Below, piece by piece: positions 40,353-48,872 of a DNA stretch of 64,000 bases. Numbering within the stretch: the first letter of the stretch is position 1; each line of letters starts with the position of its first letter. Made by a program: the position numbers and the translations under genes. Location: the NCBI RefSeq assembly GCF_000374805.1, contig NZ_KB895335.1, positions 62,001-126,000 on the forward strand, given 5' to 3'. Source of the stretch: Chitiniphilus shinanonensis DSM 23277. GTDB taxonomy: Bacteria > Pseudomonadota > Gammaproteobacteria > Burkholderiales > Chitinibacteraceae. The notes beneath the pieces were generated by a model. That model was not told where the DNA came from, searched no databases, and saw nothing but the letters and a program-made list of their open reading frames with translations.

Positions 40353-40473
40353 GAAGGGGGAAGAGGGAAGGGCGAAGGGTGCGGCACGCATTGCGCGCCT
40401 CAAGTCAAAAACCTGGCACCACGCCGCAGTTGCCTTTGACGTTACCCTTCCCTCTTCCCCCTTCTCCCTTCCC
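40353..40473 (+). repeat. polypurine/polypyrimidine hairpin repeat, copy B
   Basis: The purine arm at 40353-40380 (GAAGGGGGAAGAGGGAAGGG continuing) faces the pyrimidine arm at 40444-40473 (ACCCTTCCCTCTTCCCCCTT continuing). The 63-base loop contains GTCAAAAACC near one end and CCTTTGACGTT near the other, again a local inverted pair. It lies between the small membrane gene and murA. Confidence 0.9.
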
Positions 40474-40479
40474 TGCATT

Positions 40480-40659
40480 TCACAAGTACTTGGCAACCAG
40501 CCAGATCACCAGCGCGATCACCCACGGCAGGTTGGCGAGCGCAGTCAGGCGCGCGACGCTGCGGCGGTTCTCGGGGCTGCGCGCGGCGGCCTTGGCCGCT
40601 TCGATCCGGGCGCGCTCGCCGGTGACGCCGTCCAGGCCGAAGCGCGACGGCTCGCTCAT
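40480..40659 (-). CDS. small single-helix membrane protein (59 aa)
   Basis: It begins with ATG at 40659, overlapping the ibaG stop in an ATGA junction, and ends exactly where the polypyrimidine arm begins. An N-terminal charged part (GERARIEAAKAAARSPENRR) is followed by one membrane helix (ANLPWVIALVIWLVAKYL). The tight overlap with ibaG supports it being real; no family is recognised. Confidence 0.7.
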   Translation of the reverse strand: MSEPSRFGLDGVTGERARIEAAKAAARSPENRRSVARLTALANLPWVIALVIWLVAKYL

Positions 40660-40892
40660 GGCGCGGCTTCCGCCGGGGTGCGGGTGGCGCGCAGCGACAG
40701 CGCGTGCAATTCGCCCGAATCGAGCTTGGCCTTGAGCCGATCCTTCACCAGCCGGTGACGGTCGAGCAACTTGAGGCCCTCGAACGCGGGGGAGACGATG
40801 GTGGCGTAGAAGTGGTGGCCGTCGCCCTCCACCTCGACCGCGGTACAGGGCAGCGCTGCTTCGATCAGCGCCTTGACTTCGTTGGGATGCAT
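40656..40892 (-). CDS. ibaG: BolA/IbaG-family protein
   Basis: Protein of 78 residues: MHPNEVKALIEAALPCTAVEV, then GDGHHFYATIVSPAFEG and DRHRLVKDRL, a typical IbaG/BolA fold that binds iron-sulphur clusters with monothiol glutaredoxins. The mla-ibaG-murA order matches that of many Gram-negatives, although an ABC pair and an acetyltransferase gene lie between here. Confidence 0.93.
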   Translation of the reverse strand: MHPNEVKALIEAALPCTAVEVEGDGHHFYATIVSPAFEGLKLLDRHRLVKDRLKAKLDSGELHALSLRATRTPAEAAP

Positions 40893-40898
40893 GAAAAA

Positions 40899-41654
40899 TC
40901 AGTGCCTTATCTTGAAGCCGGATCTTATCAGCCAGTAGGCCCAGCCGGCGAGTAACAGAAAGAATCCCGACACCACCGCCAGCGAGAACCACGGCGACAC
41001 GTCGGCCATGCCGAAGAAGCCGTAGCGGAAACCGTCGATCATGTAGAACACCGGGTTCCAGTGCGAGACCGATTGCCAGAACGGCGGCAGGCTGTGGATG
41101 GAATAGAACACGCCGGACAAAAAGGTCAGCGGCATGATCAGGAAGTTCTGGAACGCCGCCAGCTGGTCGAACTTCTCGGCCCAGATGCCGGCCACCAGCC
41201 CCAGCACCGCCATCACGCCGCAGCCCAGCAACGCGAACGCCAGGATCCACAACGGGTGGGTGATCGCCGGCATGGCGAACCACACGGTGACCGCCAGCAC
41301 GCCCGCGCCGACCACCAGCCCGCGCACCACCGCGGCCAGCACGTAGGCGGCGAAGAATTCGAAGTGCGACAGCGGCGGCAGCAGGATGAACACCAGGTTG
41401 CCGGTGATCTTGGACTGGATCAGGCTGGAGCTGGTGTTGGAGAACGCGTTCTGCAACATGCTCATCATCGCCAGCCCCGGAATCAGGAACGCGGTGTAGC
41501 GCACGCCCGGATACGGCTGCACGTGCGCGTCGAGCACATGGGCGAAGATCAGCAGGTAGAGCAGCCCGGTAAGCACCGGCGCGGCGACGGTCTGGAACGC
41601 CACTTTCCAGAAGCGCAGCAGTTCCTTGTAGAAGAGCGTGTAGAAGCCGGTCAT
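40899..41654 (-). CDS. ABC-2 type exporter permease (YadH-like)
   Basis: Protein of 251 residues with six membrane helices; it starts MTGFYTLFYKELLRFWKVAFQT and contains PLTFLSGVFYSIHSLPPFWQ and HWNPVFYMIDGFRYGFFG, typical of ABC-2 permeases such as YadH. With the ATPase gene at 42156 it forms an exporter of unknown substrate that is common next to mla genes in Betaproteobacteria. An acetyltransferase gene has come to lie between the two subunits. Confidence 0.93.
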   Translation of the reverse strand: MTGFYTLFYKELLRFWKVAFQTVAAPVLTGLLYLLIFAHVLDAHVQPYPGVRYTAFLIPGLAMMSMLQNAFSNTSSSLIQSKITGNLVFILLPPLSHFEFFAAYVLAAVVRGLVVGAGVLAVTVWFAMPAITHPLWILAFALLGCGVMAVLGLVAGIWAEKFDQLAAFQNFLIMPLTFLSGVFYSIHSLPPFWQSVSHWNPVFYMIDGFRYGFFGMADVSPWFSLAVVSGFFLLLAGWAYWLIRSGFKIRH

Positions 41655-41695
41655 GGGATGCCTGTGAGGGTCGTTGCGGCGCGCGGGGGCGTCGC

Positions 41696-42154
41696 CTAGG
41701 AATGACTTGCCGGGGTATCGGTGGCCGGGTCGAGCGGCTTGACGAAACGCAGCCCGGTGCTGCGATAGCCGTGATGGCGGTAGAACGCGTGCGCCTCGCC
41801 GCGATGGTCGCCGCTGTTGAGCAGTACCGAGCCGGCGTCGTTGTCGCGCGCCCAGCACTCGGCCTGGGCCAGCAATGCCCGCCCCAATCCCTGCCCCCGT
41901 GCGGCTTCGTCCACCACCAGCGCGACGATGCGCACGTAGGCGCCGTCCTTCTCGATATACCAATCGCGCGCCAGGGCGATCAGGCCGGCGACGCGCCCCT
42001 GCCAGTCGGCGACGAAACAGGCGTAGCCGCCGGCGCGCTCCAGGTTGGCCAGCCGCACCTGCACCGCTTCCGGCGTGCTCGGGTAGCCCAGCTGCACCAG
42101 CAGCTCGGCGATCTGCGCGGCGTCGGCGACGACGGCGGGGCGGATGGCCGGCAT
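41696..42154 (-). CDS. GNAT-family N-acetyltransferase
   Basis: Protein of 152 residues with the acetyl-CoA-binding motif VVDEAARGQGLGRALLAQAE near residue 78 and the family end HAFYRHHGYRSTGLRF. Its ATG lies right at the end of the upstream ABC ATPase gene (1-base gap), so it is coupled to it. The substrate is unknown. Confidence 0.92.
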   Translation of the reverse strand: MPAIRPAVVADAAQIAELLVQLGYPSTPEAVQVRLANLERAGGYACFVADWQGRVAGLIALARDWYIEKDGAYVRIVALVVDEAARGQGLGRALLAQAECWARDNDAGSVLLNSGDHRGEAHAFYRHHGYRSTGLRFVKPLDPATDTPASHS

Positions 42155-42155
42155 G

Positions 42156-43064
42156 TCAGCCTTCCCGGGCGGGGTCGCGCATCATGCCGACGAAGATGTC
42201 TTCCAGGTCGGGCTTGTCCACTTCGATGTCGCGCACGCTGATCTGCTCGGCCTGCAACGCGGCGAGCACGCCGGCCAGTGCCGAGGCGTCGGGCAGCTTG
42301 AGCGCGAAGCCGTCGTCGCGCTCGGCGGTCAGCAGCGGCCGCAGCGCATCGGGCAGGCGCGAGGGCGTCAGCCGCAGGAACAGGCTGCGCGCCTTGTCGC
42401 GCTTCATCAGCGTGTGCTTGTCCTCCAGCGCGATCAGCCGCCCCTGCTTGAGCATGGCGATGCGGTTGCACAGCTCCTCGGCTTCTTCGAGGTAGTGCGT
42501 GGTCAGCACGATGGTGTGGCCGTCGGCGTTGAGGCGGCGGATGAACGACCACAGCGTCTGCCGCAGCTCGACATCGACCCCGGCGGTGGGTTCGTCCAGC
42601 ACGATCACCTGCGGCCGGTGCACCAGCGCCTGCGCCACCATCACCCGGCGCTTCATGCCGCCGGACAGCGCGCGCATGTTGCTGTGCGCCTTGTTGGTCA
42701 GGCCCAGGCTGGCGAGGATTTCGTCGATCCAGTCGTCGTTGCGCTTCAGGCCGAAATAGCCGGACTGGAAAGCAAGGGTCTCGCGCACGGTGAAGAACGG
42801 GTCGAACACCAGTTCCTGCGGCACGATGCCGACGGCGCGGCGCGCGGCGCGATAGTCGCGCTCGACGTCGTGCCCCATCACGGCGACCCGGCCGGCGGTG
42901 GCACGGGCCAGCCCGCCCAGGATCGAGATCAGCGTGGTCTTGCCTGCGCCGTTGGGGCCGAGCAGCGCGAAGAAATCGCCCTGCTCCACCGTGAAGCTCA
43001 CCCCGTCCAGCGCGGCGAAGTCGCCGTAGCGCTTGACGACGCCGTCGAAGGCGATGGCGCTCAC
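42156..43064 (-). CDS. ABC exporter ATPase (YadG-like)
   Basis: Protein of 302 residues. Walker A GPNGAGKTTLIS near residue 35, signature LSGGMKRRVMVAQAL near 137, Walker B QVIVLDEPTAGVD near 157 and LTTHYLEEAEELC. The 90-residue C-terminus is typical of drug/lipid exporter ATPases. It overlaps mlaA by 4 bases and works with the YadH-like permease downstream. Confidence 0.93.
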   Translation of the reverse strand: MSAIAFDGVVKRYGDFAALDGVSFTVEQGDFFALLGPNGAGKTTLISILGGLARATAGRVAVMGHDVERDYRAARRAVGIVPQELVFDPFFTVRETLAFQSGYFGLKRNDDWIDEILASLGLTNKAHSNMRALSGGMKRRVMVAQALVHRPQVIVLDEPTAGVDVELRQTLWSFIRRLNADGHTIVLTTHYLEEAEELCNRIAMLKQGRLIALEDKHTLMKRDKARSLFLRLTPSRLPDALRPLLTAERDDGFALKLPDASALAGVLAALQAEQISVRDIEVDKPDLEDIFVGMMRDPAREG

Positions 43065-43909
43065 GGTGCGCTGCCGCTGGCCGCCTCGGCGGCCGGTTCG
43101 CTGGCGGAGCCCGTATCCGGGACGGCGGTGTCCGCCGGCTCGACCGCGGAGGCGTCGTGCGCGATGGGCCCGTCGGTGGGGCCGGGATCGAAATCGTCCA
43201 GCTGGTCGTCGTCGTCGAGTTCGCCCAGCGGCAGCGGGTGCGGCGGATGCCCGTCGTGCACCGCCGCCCAGCGGCGTTGCAGATAGGCGTCGCGGATATA
43301 CGCGTACTCGTCGGGCTGGCTTTCCAGCAGCGTGTCGAGCGGCAACAACCTGACGCGGCTATCGACCAGATACATCGCGTAGTAGCCGACGCTCCAGGCA
43401 TCGCTTTCGATGAAATCGAGCGGCCCTGCGAAGTAGCGACCGATCGGCTCGACCGAATCGCGCAGGGTCAGCGGGCCGTATAGCGGCAGCATCAGGTAGG
43501 GGCCGGTCGGCACGCCGTAGAAGCCCAGCACCTGGCCGAAATCCTCTTCGCCCTTGCGCATGCCCAGGCCAGTGCCCCAGTCGATCAGGCCGCCGATGCC
43601 GACGGTGGTGTTGACCAGCACCCGGCTGCCGCTGTGCGCCGCGGCGGTGCCCTTGAACTGCAACAGCGCGGCCAGCGTGGAGAAGAGATCGTCGATGTTG
43701 CCGAAGAAATTACTCACGCCCTTCTGCACCGGCTGCGGCACGTGCTTGGCATAGGCGGTCGCCGTCGGCTTGAGCACGGCGCGATCGAGCGCGCGGTTGA
43801 GCGCGTAGGTCTCGCGGTTGATGGGTTCGAGCGGGTCGTAGTTGTTTCGCGGCGTGGCACAGCCGGTCAGCAACGCGCCGGCCAGCAGCGCAGGCAACAG
43901 ACGCTTCAT
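43061..43909 (-). CDS. mlaA: outer-membrane phospholipid lipoprotein MlaA (VacJ)
   Basis: Protein of 282 residues. Lipoprotein signal with lipobox LLTGC (Cys near residue 17), then the MlaA core: DPLEPINRETYALNRALDRA, RVLVNTTVGIGGLIDWGTGLG and GPYLMLPLYGPLTLRDSV. It removes misplaced phospholipids from the outer membrane and hands them to MlaC. The last 60 residues are very acidic (DDDDQLDDFDPGP) and proline/alanine-rich, longer than usual. It is part of the mla operon here rather than separate as in E. coli. Confidence 0.95.
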   Translation of the reverse strand: MKRLLPALLAGALLTGCATPRNNYDPLEPINRETYALNRALDRAVLKPTATAYAKHVPQPVQKGVSNFFGNIDDLFSTLAALLQFKGTAAAHSGSRVLVNTTVGIGGLIDWGTGLGMRKGEEDFGQVLGFYGVPTGPYLMLPLYGPLTLRDSVEPIGRYFAGPLDFIESDAWSVGYYAMYLVDSRVRLLPLDTLLESQPDEYAYIRDAYLQRRWAAVHDGHPPHPLPLGELDDDDQLDDFDPGPTDGPIAHDASAVEPADTAVPDTGSASEPAAEAASGSAP

Positions 43910-44178
43910 GCCGCCGCTCCGGCAAACGGCAGCAGTTGGTCCACGCCGTAGACCCGCGCCAGTTGCAGCAAGCCTTCGGGCGCGCCGACGATGCTCAGCC
44001 GGGTGCCCGCGGCCTGGGCGCGGCGCTGCCAGGCCAGCAGCAGGCCGAGCGCCGCCGAGTCGGCGCGACCGACGCCGGACAGATCCAGCGTCACCGCCTC
44101 GCCGGCGATGGCGGGCTCGTCGAGCCGGCGGGCGGCTGTTTCCAGCGTCAGCTCGCCGCTGAGCGCACACACGGTCAC
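43906..44178 (-). CDS. mlaB: STAS-domain protein MlaB
   Basis: Protein of 90 residues with the STAS pattern: VCALSGELTLETAARRL, VTLDLSGVGRADSAALGLLLAW. MlaB binds MlaF and controls the transporter's ATPase. It overlaps both mlaC and mlaA by 4 bases. Confidence 0.92.
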   Translation of the reverse strand: MTVCALSGELTLETAARRLDEPAIAGEAVTLDLSGVGRADSAALGLLLAWQRRAQAAGTRLSIVGAPEGLLQLARVYGVDQLLPFAGAAA

Positions 44179-44795
44179 TTGGCGGACGCTCCGTTGGCCT
44201 GCACGCCGTTCCGCAGGGCATTGTTGCGGTCGGACAGTTGCTTGATCAGGCCATCCAGGCCGTCCTTGCGGATCACCGCGGCGAACTGGTTGCGGTTGTT
44301 GACGATGAAGCTGATGCCGTCGACCGAGATGTCGAACACCTTCCAGCCCTGGCGCGCGCGCTCGAAGCTGAAATCGACCGGGATCGGCTTCTGGCCGGGC
44401 AGCGACACCTCGGTACGCACGGTCTGTTCGTCGTCCCCGGCGCCGGGGCGGGCGCCCTTCACCTCGACCTCGGCATTCTTGTAGACGGTCAGCGCCGACA
44501 GGTAGGTGCGGACCAGCATGGTGCGGAACTCGCGGGTCAGCGCCTGCTGCTGCTCGGGCGTGGCGGTGCGCCAGTAGCGGCCCACGGCGAGCGCGGTCAT
44601 GCGGGTGTAGTCGGCCAGCGGCGCCACGCGGGCGTCCACCAGATCACGGACCTTGATCGGGTCCTTCTCGTTGGACTTGATGATGGCGAGCACGTCGTCG
44701 CTCACCTTGCGGGTGAGCTGCTCGGGGGTTTCGTTCGCGGCCAGCGCGAACAACGGCATCAGTCCGATCACCAGACCGGCAATCCATCGCTTCAT
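44175..44795 (-). CDS. mlaC: periplasmic phospholipid-binding protein MlaC
   Basis: Protein of 206 residues with a signal peptide (MKRWIAGLVIGLMPLFALA) and the MlaC/Ttg2 domain: RDLVDARVAPLADYTRMTALAVG, then QQQALTREFRTMLVRTYLSAL and VFDISVDGISFIVNNRNQF. It shuttles lipids between MlaA and MlaFEDB. It overlaps mlaD and mlaB. Confidence 0.95.
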   Translation of the reverse strand: MKRWIAGLVIGLMPLFALAANETPEQLTRKVSDDVLAIIKSNEKDPIKVRDLVDARVAPLADYTRMTALAVGRYWRTATPEQQQALTREFRTMLVRTYLSALTVYKNAEVEVKGARPGAGDDEQTVRTEVSLPGQKPIPVDFSFERARQGWKVFDISVDGISFIVNNRNQFAAVIRKDGLDGLIKQLSDRNNALRNGVQANGASAK

Positions 44796-45280
44796 TGAGC
44801 ATGCTCCGTAGGTGTTTGTTCTCCAGCCGTCTCTGCCTTGGAAAACAGGAAGCGGCTGATCAGTTGTTCGAGTACGACCGCCGACGAGGTGATGGCGATC
44901 CGCCCGCCCGGCTCCAGGTTCTTGTCGTCGGCGCCCGGCTCCAGGCCGATGTACTGCTCGCCCAGCAGGCCGGAAGTCAGGATCTGCGCGCTGCTGTCGC
45001 GGCTGAAGTGATAGCGCGAATCCAGCGCCAGGGTGACCTTGGCCACGTACAGGTTCGGGTCCAGCTCGATGCCGGTCACGCGGCCGACCACCACGCCGGC
45101 GCTCTTCACCGGCGCGCGCACCTTCAGGCCGCCGATATTCTCGAAGTTGGCGCTGACGCTGTAGGTGCTAGCCGCCGGCAGCGTGCTCTGGCTGCTCACC
45201 TTGATCGCCAGGAACAGCAGCGCGACGGCCCCGGCCACCGCAAACAGGCCGACCCAGAAGTCGATCATTCCACGTTTCAT
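44792..45280 (-). CDS. mlaD: MCE-domain protein MlaD
   Basis: Protein of 162 residues: one N-terminal membrane helix (WVGLFAVAGAVALLFLAIKV), the MCE domain (VSANFENIGGLKVRAPVKSAGVVVG) and a short C-terminal helix, which in this family forms the hexamer tunnel. MKRGMIDFW at 45280 is the likely start; an ATG two codons upstream (45286) is also usable, both behind TAGGAT. Confidence 0.93.
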   Translation of the reverse strand: MKRGMIDFWVGLFAVAGAVALLFLAIKVSSQSTLPAASTYSVSANFENIGGLKVRAPVKSAGVVVGRVTGIELDPNLYVAKVTLALDSRYHFSRDSSAQILTSGLLGEQYIGLEPGADDKNLEPGGRIAITSSAVVLEQLISRFLFSKAETAGEQTPTEHAQ

Positions 45281-45371
45281 TCTCATTATCCTAAGTAAGC
45301 GCCGATCCCGACAGCCCCACGGTGCCGCGTTGCCTTCGCCGCGAACCGCGCAGGCCCGCAACGTGGCCCGC

Positions 45372-46169
45372 TCACATTCCCGTGAACATGAAGGCGGTCA
45401 GGACAAAATCCAATGCCAGTACGACCAGCGCGCTGGTCACCACGGTACGGGTGGTGGCACGCGACACACCTTCCGCCGTCGGTGGCGCGTCGTAACCCTC
45501 GAACACCGCGATCAGGCTGATCGCCACGCCGAAGAACACGCTCTTGATCACACCGTTGAGCACGTCGCCGCGAAAATCCACCGACGACTGCATCTGCGAC
45601 CAGAAGCTGCCGGGGTCCAGCCCCAGCAACTGCACGCCGATCAGGTAGCCGCCGAAGATGCCCATCGCGCTGAACATCGCCGCCAGCAGCGGCATCGACA
45701 GCACGCCGCCCCAGAACTTGGGCGCGACCACCCGCGCAATCGGGTTGACCGCCATCATCTCCATCGCCGCCAGCTGCTCGGTGGCCTTCATCAACCCGAT
45801 CTCGGCGGTGATGGCACTGCCGGCGCGACTGGCGAACAGCAACGCGCCGACCACCGGCCCCAGCTCGCGCACCAGCGACAGCGACACCAGGATGCCCAGC
45901 GCGCTGGACGAACCGAAACGCACCAGCGTTTCGTAGCCCTGCAACGCCAGCACCATGCCGACGAACAAGCCGGATACGGCAATGATCAGCACCGACAGCA
46001 CGCCGGCGAACCAGATCTCGCGCATCGTCAGCTGAAAGCGCAGCAGCGAGGTGGGCGAATGCCGCAGGATGGAGACGAAAAAGCGGCAGGCGAACCCGAG
46101 CTTGATCAGGCGATCGGTCAGCGGCGCGCCGAGGCGGGCAAAGAGCTTGACCAGTCCGTTGTTATTCAC
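45372..46169 (-). CDS. mlaE: lipid-transport permease MlaE
   Basis: Protein of 265 residues of the MlaE/Ttg2B permease family: MREIWFAGVLSVLIIAVSGLFVGM, LGPVVGALLFASRAGSAITAEIG and MAVNPIARVVAPKFWGGVLSMPLL. It starts with GTG at 46169, overlapping the mlaF stop by 8 bases, because GGAGG stands 6 bases upstream. It forms the membrane part of the MlaFEDB complex. Confidence 0.95.
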   Translation of the reverse strand: MNNNGLVKLFARLGAPLTDRLIKLGFACRFFVSILRHSPTSLLRFQLTMREIWFAGVLSVLIIAVSGLFVGMVLALQGYETLVRFGSSSALGILVSLSLVRELGPVVGALLFASRAGSAITAEIGLMKATEQLAAMEMMAVNPIARVVAPKFWGGVLSMPLLAAMFSAMGIFGGYLIGVQLLGLDPGSFWSQMQSSVDFRGDVLNGVIKSVFFGVAISLIAVFEGYDAPPTAEGVSRATTRTVVTSALVVLALDFVLTAFMFTGM

Positions 46170-46971
46170 GCCCCACCTCCAGGCCCAGGTCGGCGGCGTA
46201 GGCGCCGGCCGGCTTGTGGAACGGCAACGGGCCATCCTTCTGCCCGGCGATGAACTGGCGCACGAACGGGTGCGACGATTCGCGCACCGCCTCGGGTGTT
46301 CCCTCTGCGATCACCCCGCCTTCGGCCACGAAGTAGACGTAATCGACGATGGCCAGCGATTCGGCCACATCGTGGGTCACCACGATGGACGCAGCGCCCA
46401 GTGCGTCGTTCAACTCGCGGATCAGCGAACCGATGGTGGTCAGCGAGATCGGGTCCAGCCCGGTGAACGGCTCGTCGTACAACATCACCCGCGGGTCGAG
46501 GGCGATGGCCCGCGCCAGAGCCACCCGCCGCGCCATGCCGCCCGACAGCTCGGCCGGCATCAGTTGCGCCGCGCCGCGCAGGCCCACCGCCTGGAGCTTC
46601 ATCAGCACCAGGTCGCGGATCATCGATTCGGGAAGTTGAGTGCGCTCGCGCAGCGGAAAGGCCACGTTGTCGAACACCGACAGATCGGTGAACAGCGCGC
46701 CGAACTGGAACAGCATGCCCAGCTTCTTGCGCCGCTCGTACAAGGCCGATTCGGACAGCGCGCCGATGTCCTCGCCATCGACCTCCACCCGTCCGGCGTT
46801 GGCCTTGAGCTGACCGCCTATCAGGCGCAGCAGCGTGGTCTTGCCGGAGCCGGAGCCCCCCATGATGGCGACCACCTGCCCCGCCGCCACACTGAGCGTC
46901 ACGTCGCGCAGGATGTCGTTTTCGCCGTAGGCGAAGCGGACTCCTTCAAAGCGGACCAAGGGGATAGCCAT
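46162..46971 (-). CDS. mlaF: lipid-transport ATPase MlaF
   Basis: Protein of 269 residues. Walker A GGSGSGKTTLLR near residue 38, signature ELSGGMARRVALARAI, Walker B VMLYDEPFTGLDPIS and a typical MlaF GMLFQFGALFTDLSVFDNV. The start at 46971 (MAIPLVRFEGV) gives the family length. It is the first gene of the leftward mlaFEDCBA operon and divergent from the pilus-like operon; 46972-47192 must hold both promoters. Confidence 0.96.
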   Translation of the reverse strand: MAIPLVRFEGVRFAYGENDILRDVTLSVAAGQVVAIMGGSGSGKTTLLRLIGGQLKANAGRVEVDGEDIGALSESALYERRKKLGMLFQFGALFTDLSVFDNVAFPLRERTQLPESMIRDLVLMKLQAVGLRGAAQLMPAELSGGMARRVALARAIALDPRVMLYDEPFTGLDPISLTTIGSLIRELNDALGAASIVVTHDVAESLAIVDYVYFVAEGGVIAEGTPEAVRESSHPFVRQFIAGQKDGPLPFHKPAGAYAADLGLEVGRE

Positions 46972-47192
46972 GTTTAGACTGGTCAGTACAAACCGGCATT
47001 TTAGAGTCTTGGCGACCTCGCGGCTAGTGCGGCGCAGCACGCCGTGCACTCGCGACAACACCTGCCAGCCCCGACCGTTCGTCGCCTCGCCGTTCCTTTG
47101 CCGCCAAGTTCCGACCTATACCCAAGCCACCCTAAAACTTACCAACCAAAAAATTTTATCCTTATATGTGCGCAAGAACGCACTCATTGAAA

Positions 47193-48872
47193 ATGACCCT
47201 ACCCACTCATAAAGCCCCTGGGCAGATCGCAGCGCGGCTGATCCTGACCCTGGCTCTCGGCTTGTCCGGCTGCGCTGCCGACCCGGTGGCGTCGCCGCTG
47301 GCGGATCGCCATATCACCCGCGACGCGCTGCCGGCCGAGCCGCCCCAGGCCATGACCAGACCTGCCGCAAAGCCAGCACCGACAAGCCCTCGACCCCCAT
47401 TGCCACGCTACAGCCTGGTGGCGGAGCGCCAGCCGGTGGCCACGCTGCTGTTCGCCCTGGCGCACGATGCGGGGGTGCAGCTCGACCTGCATCCCGGTGT
47501 GGAAGGCGAGGTCACGCTCAACGCCATCGACCAGACGCTGGTGCAATTGCTTGAAAGGATTTCCGCCCAGACACCGTTGCGCTGGGCATTTCGCCACGGC
47601 GTGTTGCGCATCCAACCTGACACGCCGTTCGTCCACAGCTATCAGCTCGACTACCCCAATCTCAGCCGCGATCTCAAGGCCAACGTCATGCTCGCCAACT
47701 CGGTATCGAGCACCGGCAGCGGCCAGACGCCCACAAAGGGCAACAGCGGCAATAGTTCGGCCACGCGTATCGACAGCGTGTCGGAGAACCGCTTCTGGCA
47801 ACGCATCCAGAGCAACCTGGAACGGCTGCTGGACGCTCCGGCAAGCGGCGGCTCGCCGGGCGGTAATCTGGTACTGATCCAGCCCGAGTCGGGCACGGTC
47901 AGCGTACGCGCCCCGCAACGCCTGCAACGCAACGTCGCCGGCTACCTGGCACAGGTGCAGGCCGGAGCGCGCCGCCAGGTGATGATCGAGGCCACCATCG
48001 TCGAAGTGGCGCTGTCCGACCGCTACCAGGGCGGCGTGGACTGGAGCCGGCTGGCCGCCGGCGTCGATGGTCTGAGCCTGGGCAGCGTCGTGCTGCCCGC
48101 CACCTTGGCGCAACCGCCGTACAGCGTGCTCAGCTACCACGACGAGGGCGGCCTGCTCGGCGGCACCTTCGACCTGACGCTGCGCCTGCTGGAACAGTTC
48201 GGCCGCACCCGGGTGCTGTCCAGCCCGCGCATCGTCGCGCTCAACAACCAGGCGGCGCTGATGAAGGTGGTGGAGGAGCAGGTCTACTTCACCCTGGACA
48301 TCGACGAGGACAAGAACACCGACGGCGAGATCGTCGGCCGCTCCTACGCCAGCACCCTGCATACCGTGCCGGTGGGACTGGTGCTCCAGGTGATCCCCCA
48401 GATCTCCGCCCCCGGCGAGATCCTGCTCAACATCCGTCCCACGGTCACCCGCATCAGCGGCTATGTCGAAGACCCTGCCGTCGGCCTGATCGCCGCCACC
48501 GAGAAGCTGCCGGTGAAAAGCCTGGTGCCGGTGCTCCAGGTGCGCGAATTCGATTCCACCCTGCGCAGTGGCGACGGCCAGGTCACCGTGCTGGGAGGCC
48601 TGATCCAGGACACCCAGGACACCCGCCGCGACGGCCTGCCCGGCACGCGTTCGCTGGGCTGGCTGGGCGAGCTGTTCGGCTACCGCGACAACCGCGTCGG
48701 CAAGAACGAGCTGGTGGTGTTCCTGCGCCCGCGGGTACTCGGCACCGGCGACGTCGCCGCCGATCTGGCGGCATCCCGCCCGTTGTTGCCGGACGAGGAT
48801 TTCTTCCGGCACGCCGACGACGACACGCTGTCGGCCTGGCAGGCCGGCCGGACCGCGCGGGTGGCGCCATGA
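47193..48872 (+). CDS. MSHA/type II-like secretin lipoprotein (MshL-like)
   Basis: Protein of 559 residues. It has a lipoprotein signal (ALGLSGC, Cys near residue 27), a proline-rich stretch, a secretin N-domain (VATLLFALAHDAGVQLDLHPG), then a long secretin core with RVLSSPRIVALNNQAALMKV, VTVLGGLIQDTQD near residue 463 and NELVVFLRPRVL. It forms the outer-membrane gate for a pilus or pseudopilus. Domain order and length resemble MshL more than PilQ or GspD. Start chosen at 47193; ATG 47166 is possible. Neither has a clear binding site. Confidence 0.88.
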   Translation: MTLPTHKAPGQIAARLILTLALGLSGCAADPVASPLADRHITRDALPAEPPQAMTRPAAKPAPTSPRPPLPRYSLVAERQPVATLLFALAHDAGVQLDLHPGVEGEVTLNAIDQTLVQLLERISAQTPLRWAFRHGVLRIQPDTPFVHSYQLDYPNLSRDLKANVMLANSVSSTGSGQTPTKGNSGNSSATRIDSVSENRFWQRIQSNLERLLDAPASGGSPGGNLVLIQPESGTVSVRAPQRLQRNVAGYLAQVQAGARRQVMIEATIVEVALSDRYQGGVDWSRLAAGVDGLSLGSVVLPATLAQPPYSVLSYHDEGGLLGGTFDLTLRLLEQFGRTRVLSSPRIVALNNQAALMKVVEEQVYFTLDIDEDKNTDGEIVGRSYASTLHTVPVGLVLQVIPQISAPGEILLNIRPTVTRISGYVEDPAVGLIAATEKLPVKSLVPVLQVREFDSTLRSGDGQVTVLGGLIQDTQDTRRDGLPGTRSLGWLGELFGYRDNRVGKNELVVFLRPRVLGTGDVAADLAASRPLLPDEDFFRHADDDTLSAWQAGRTARVAP

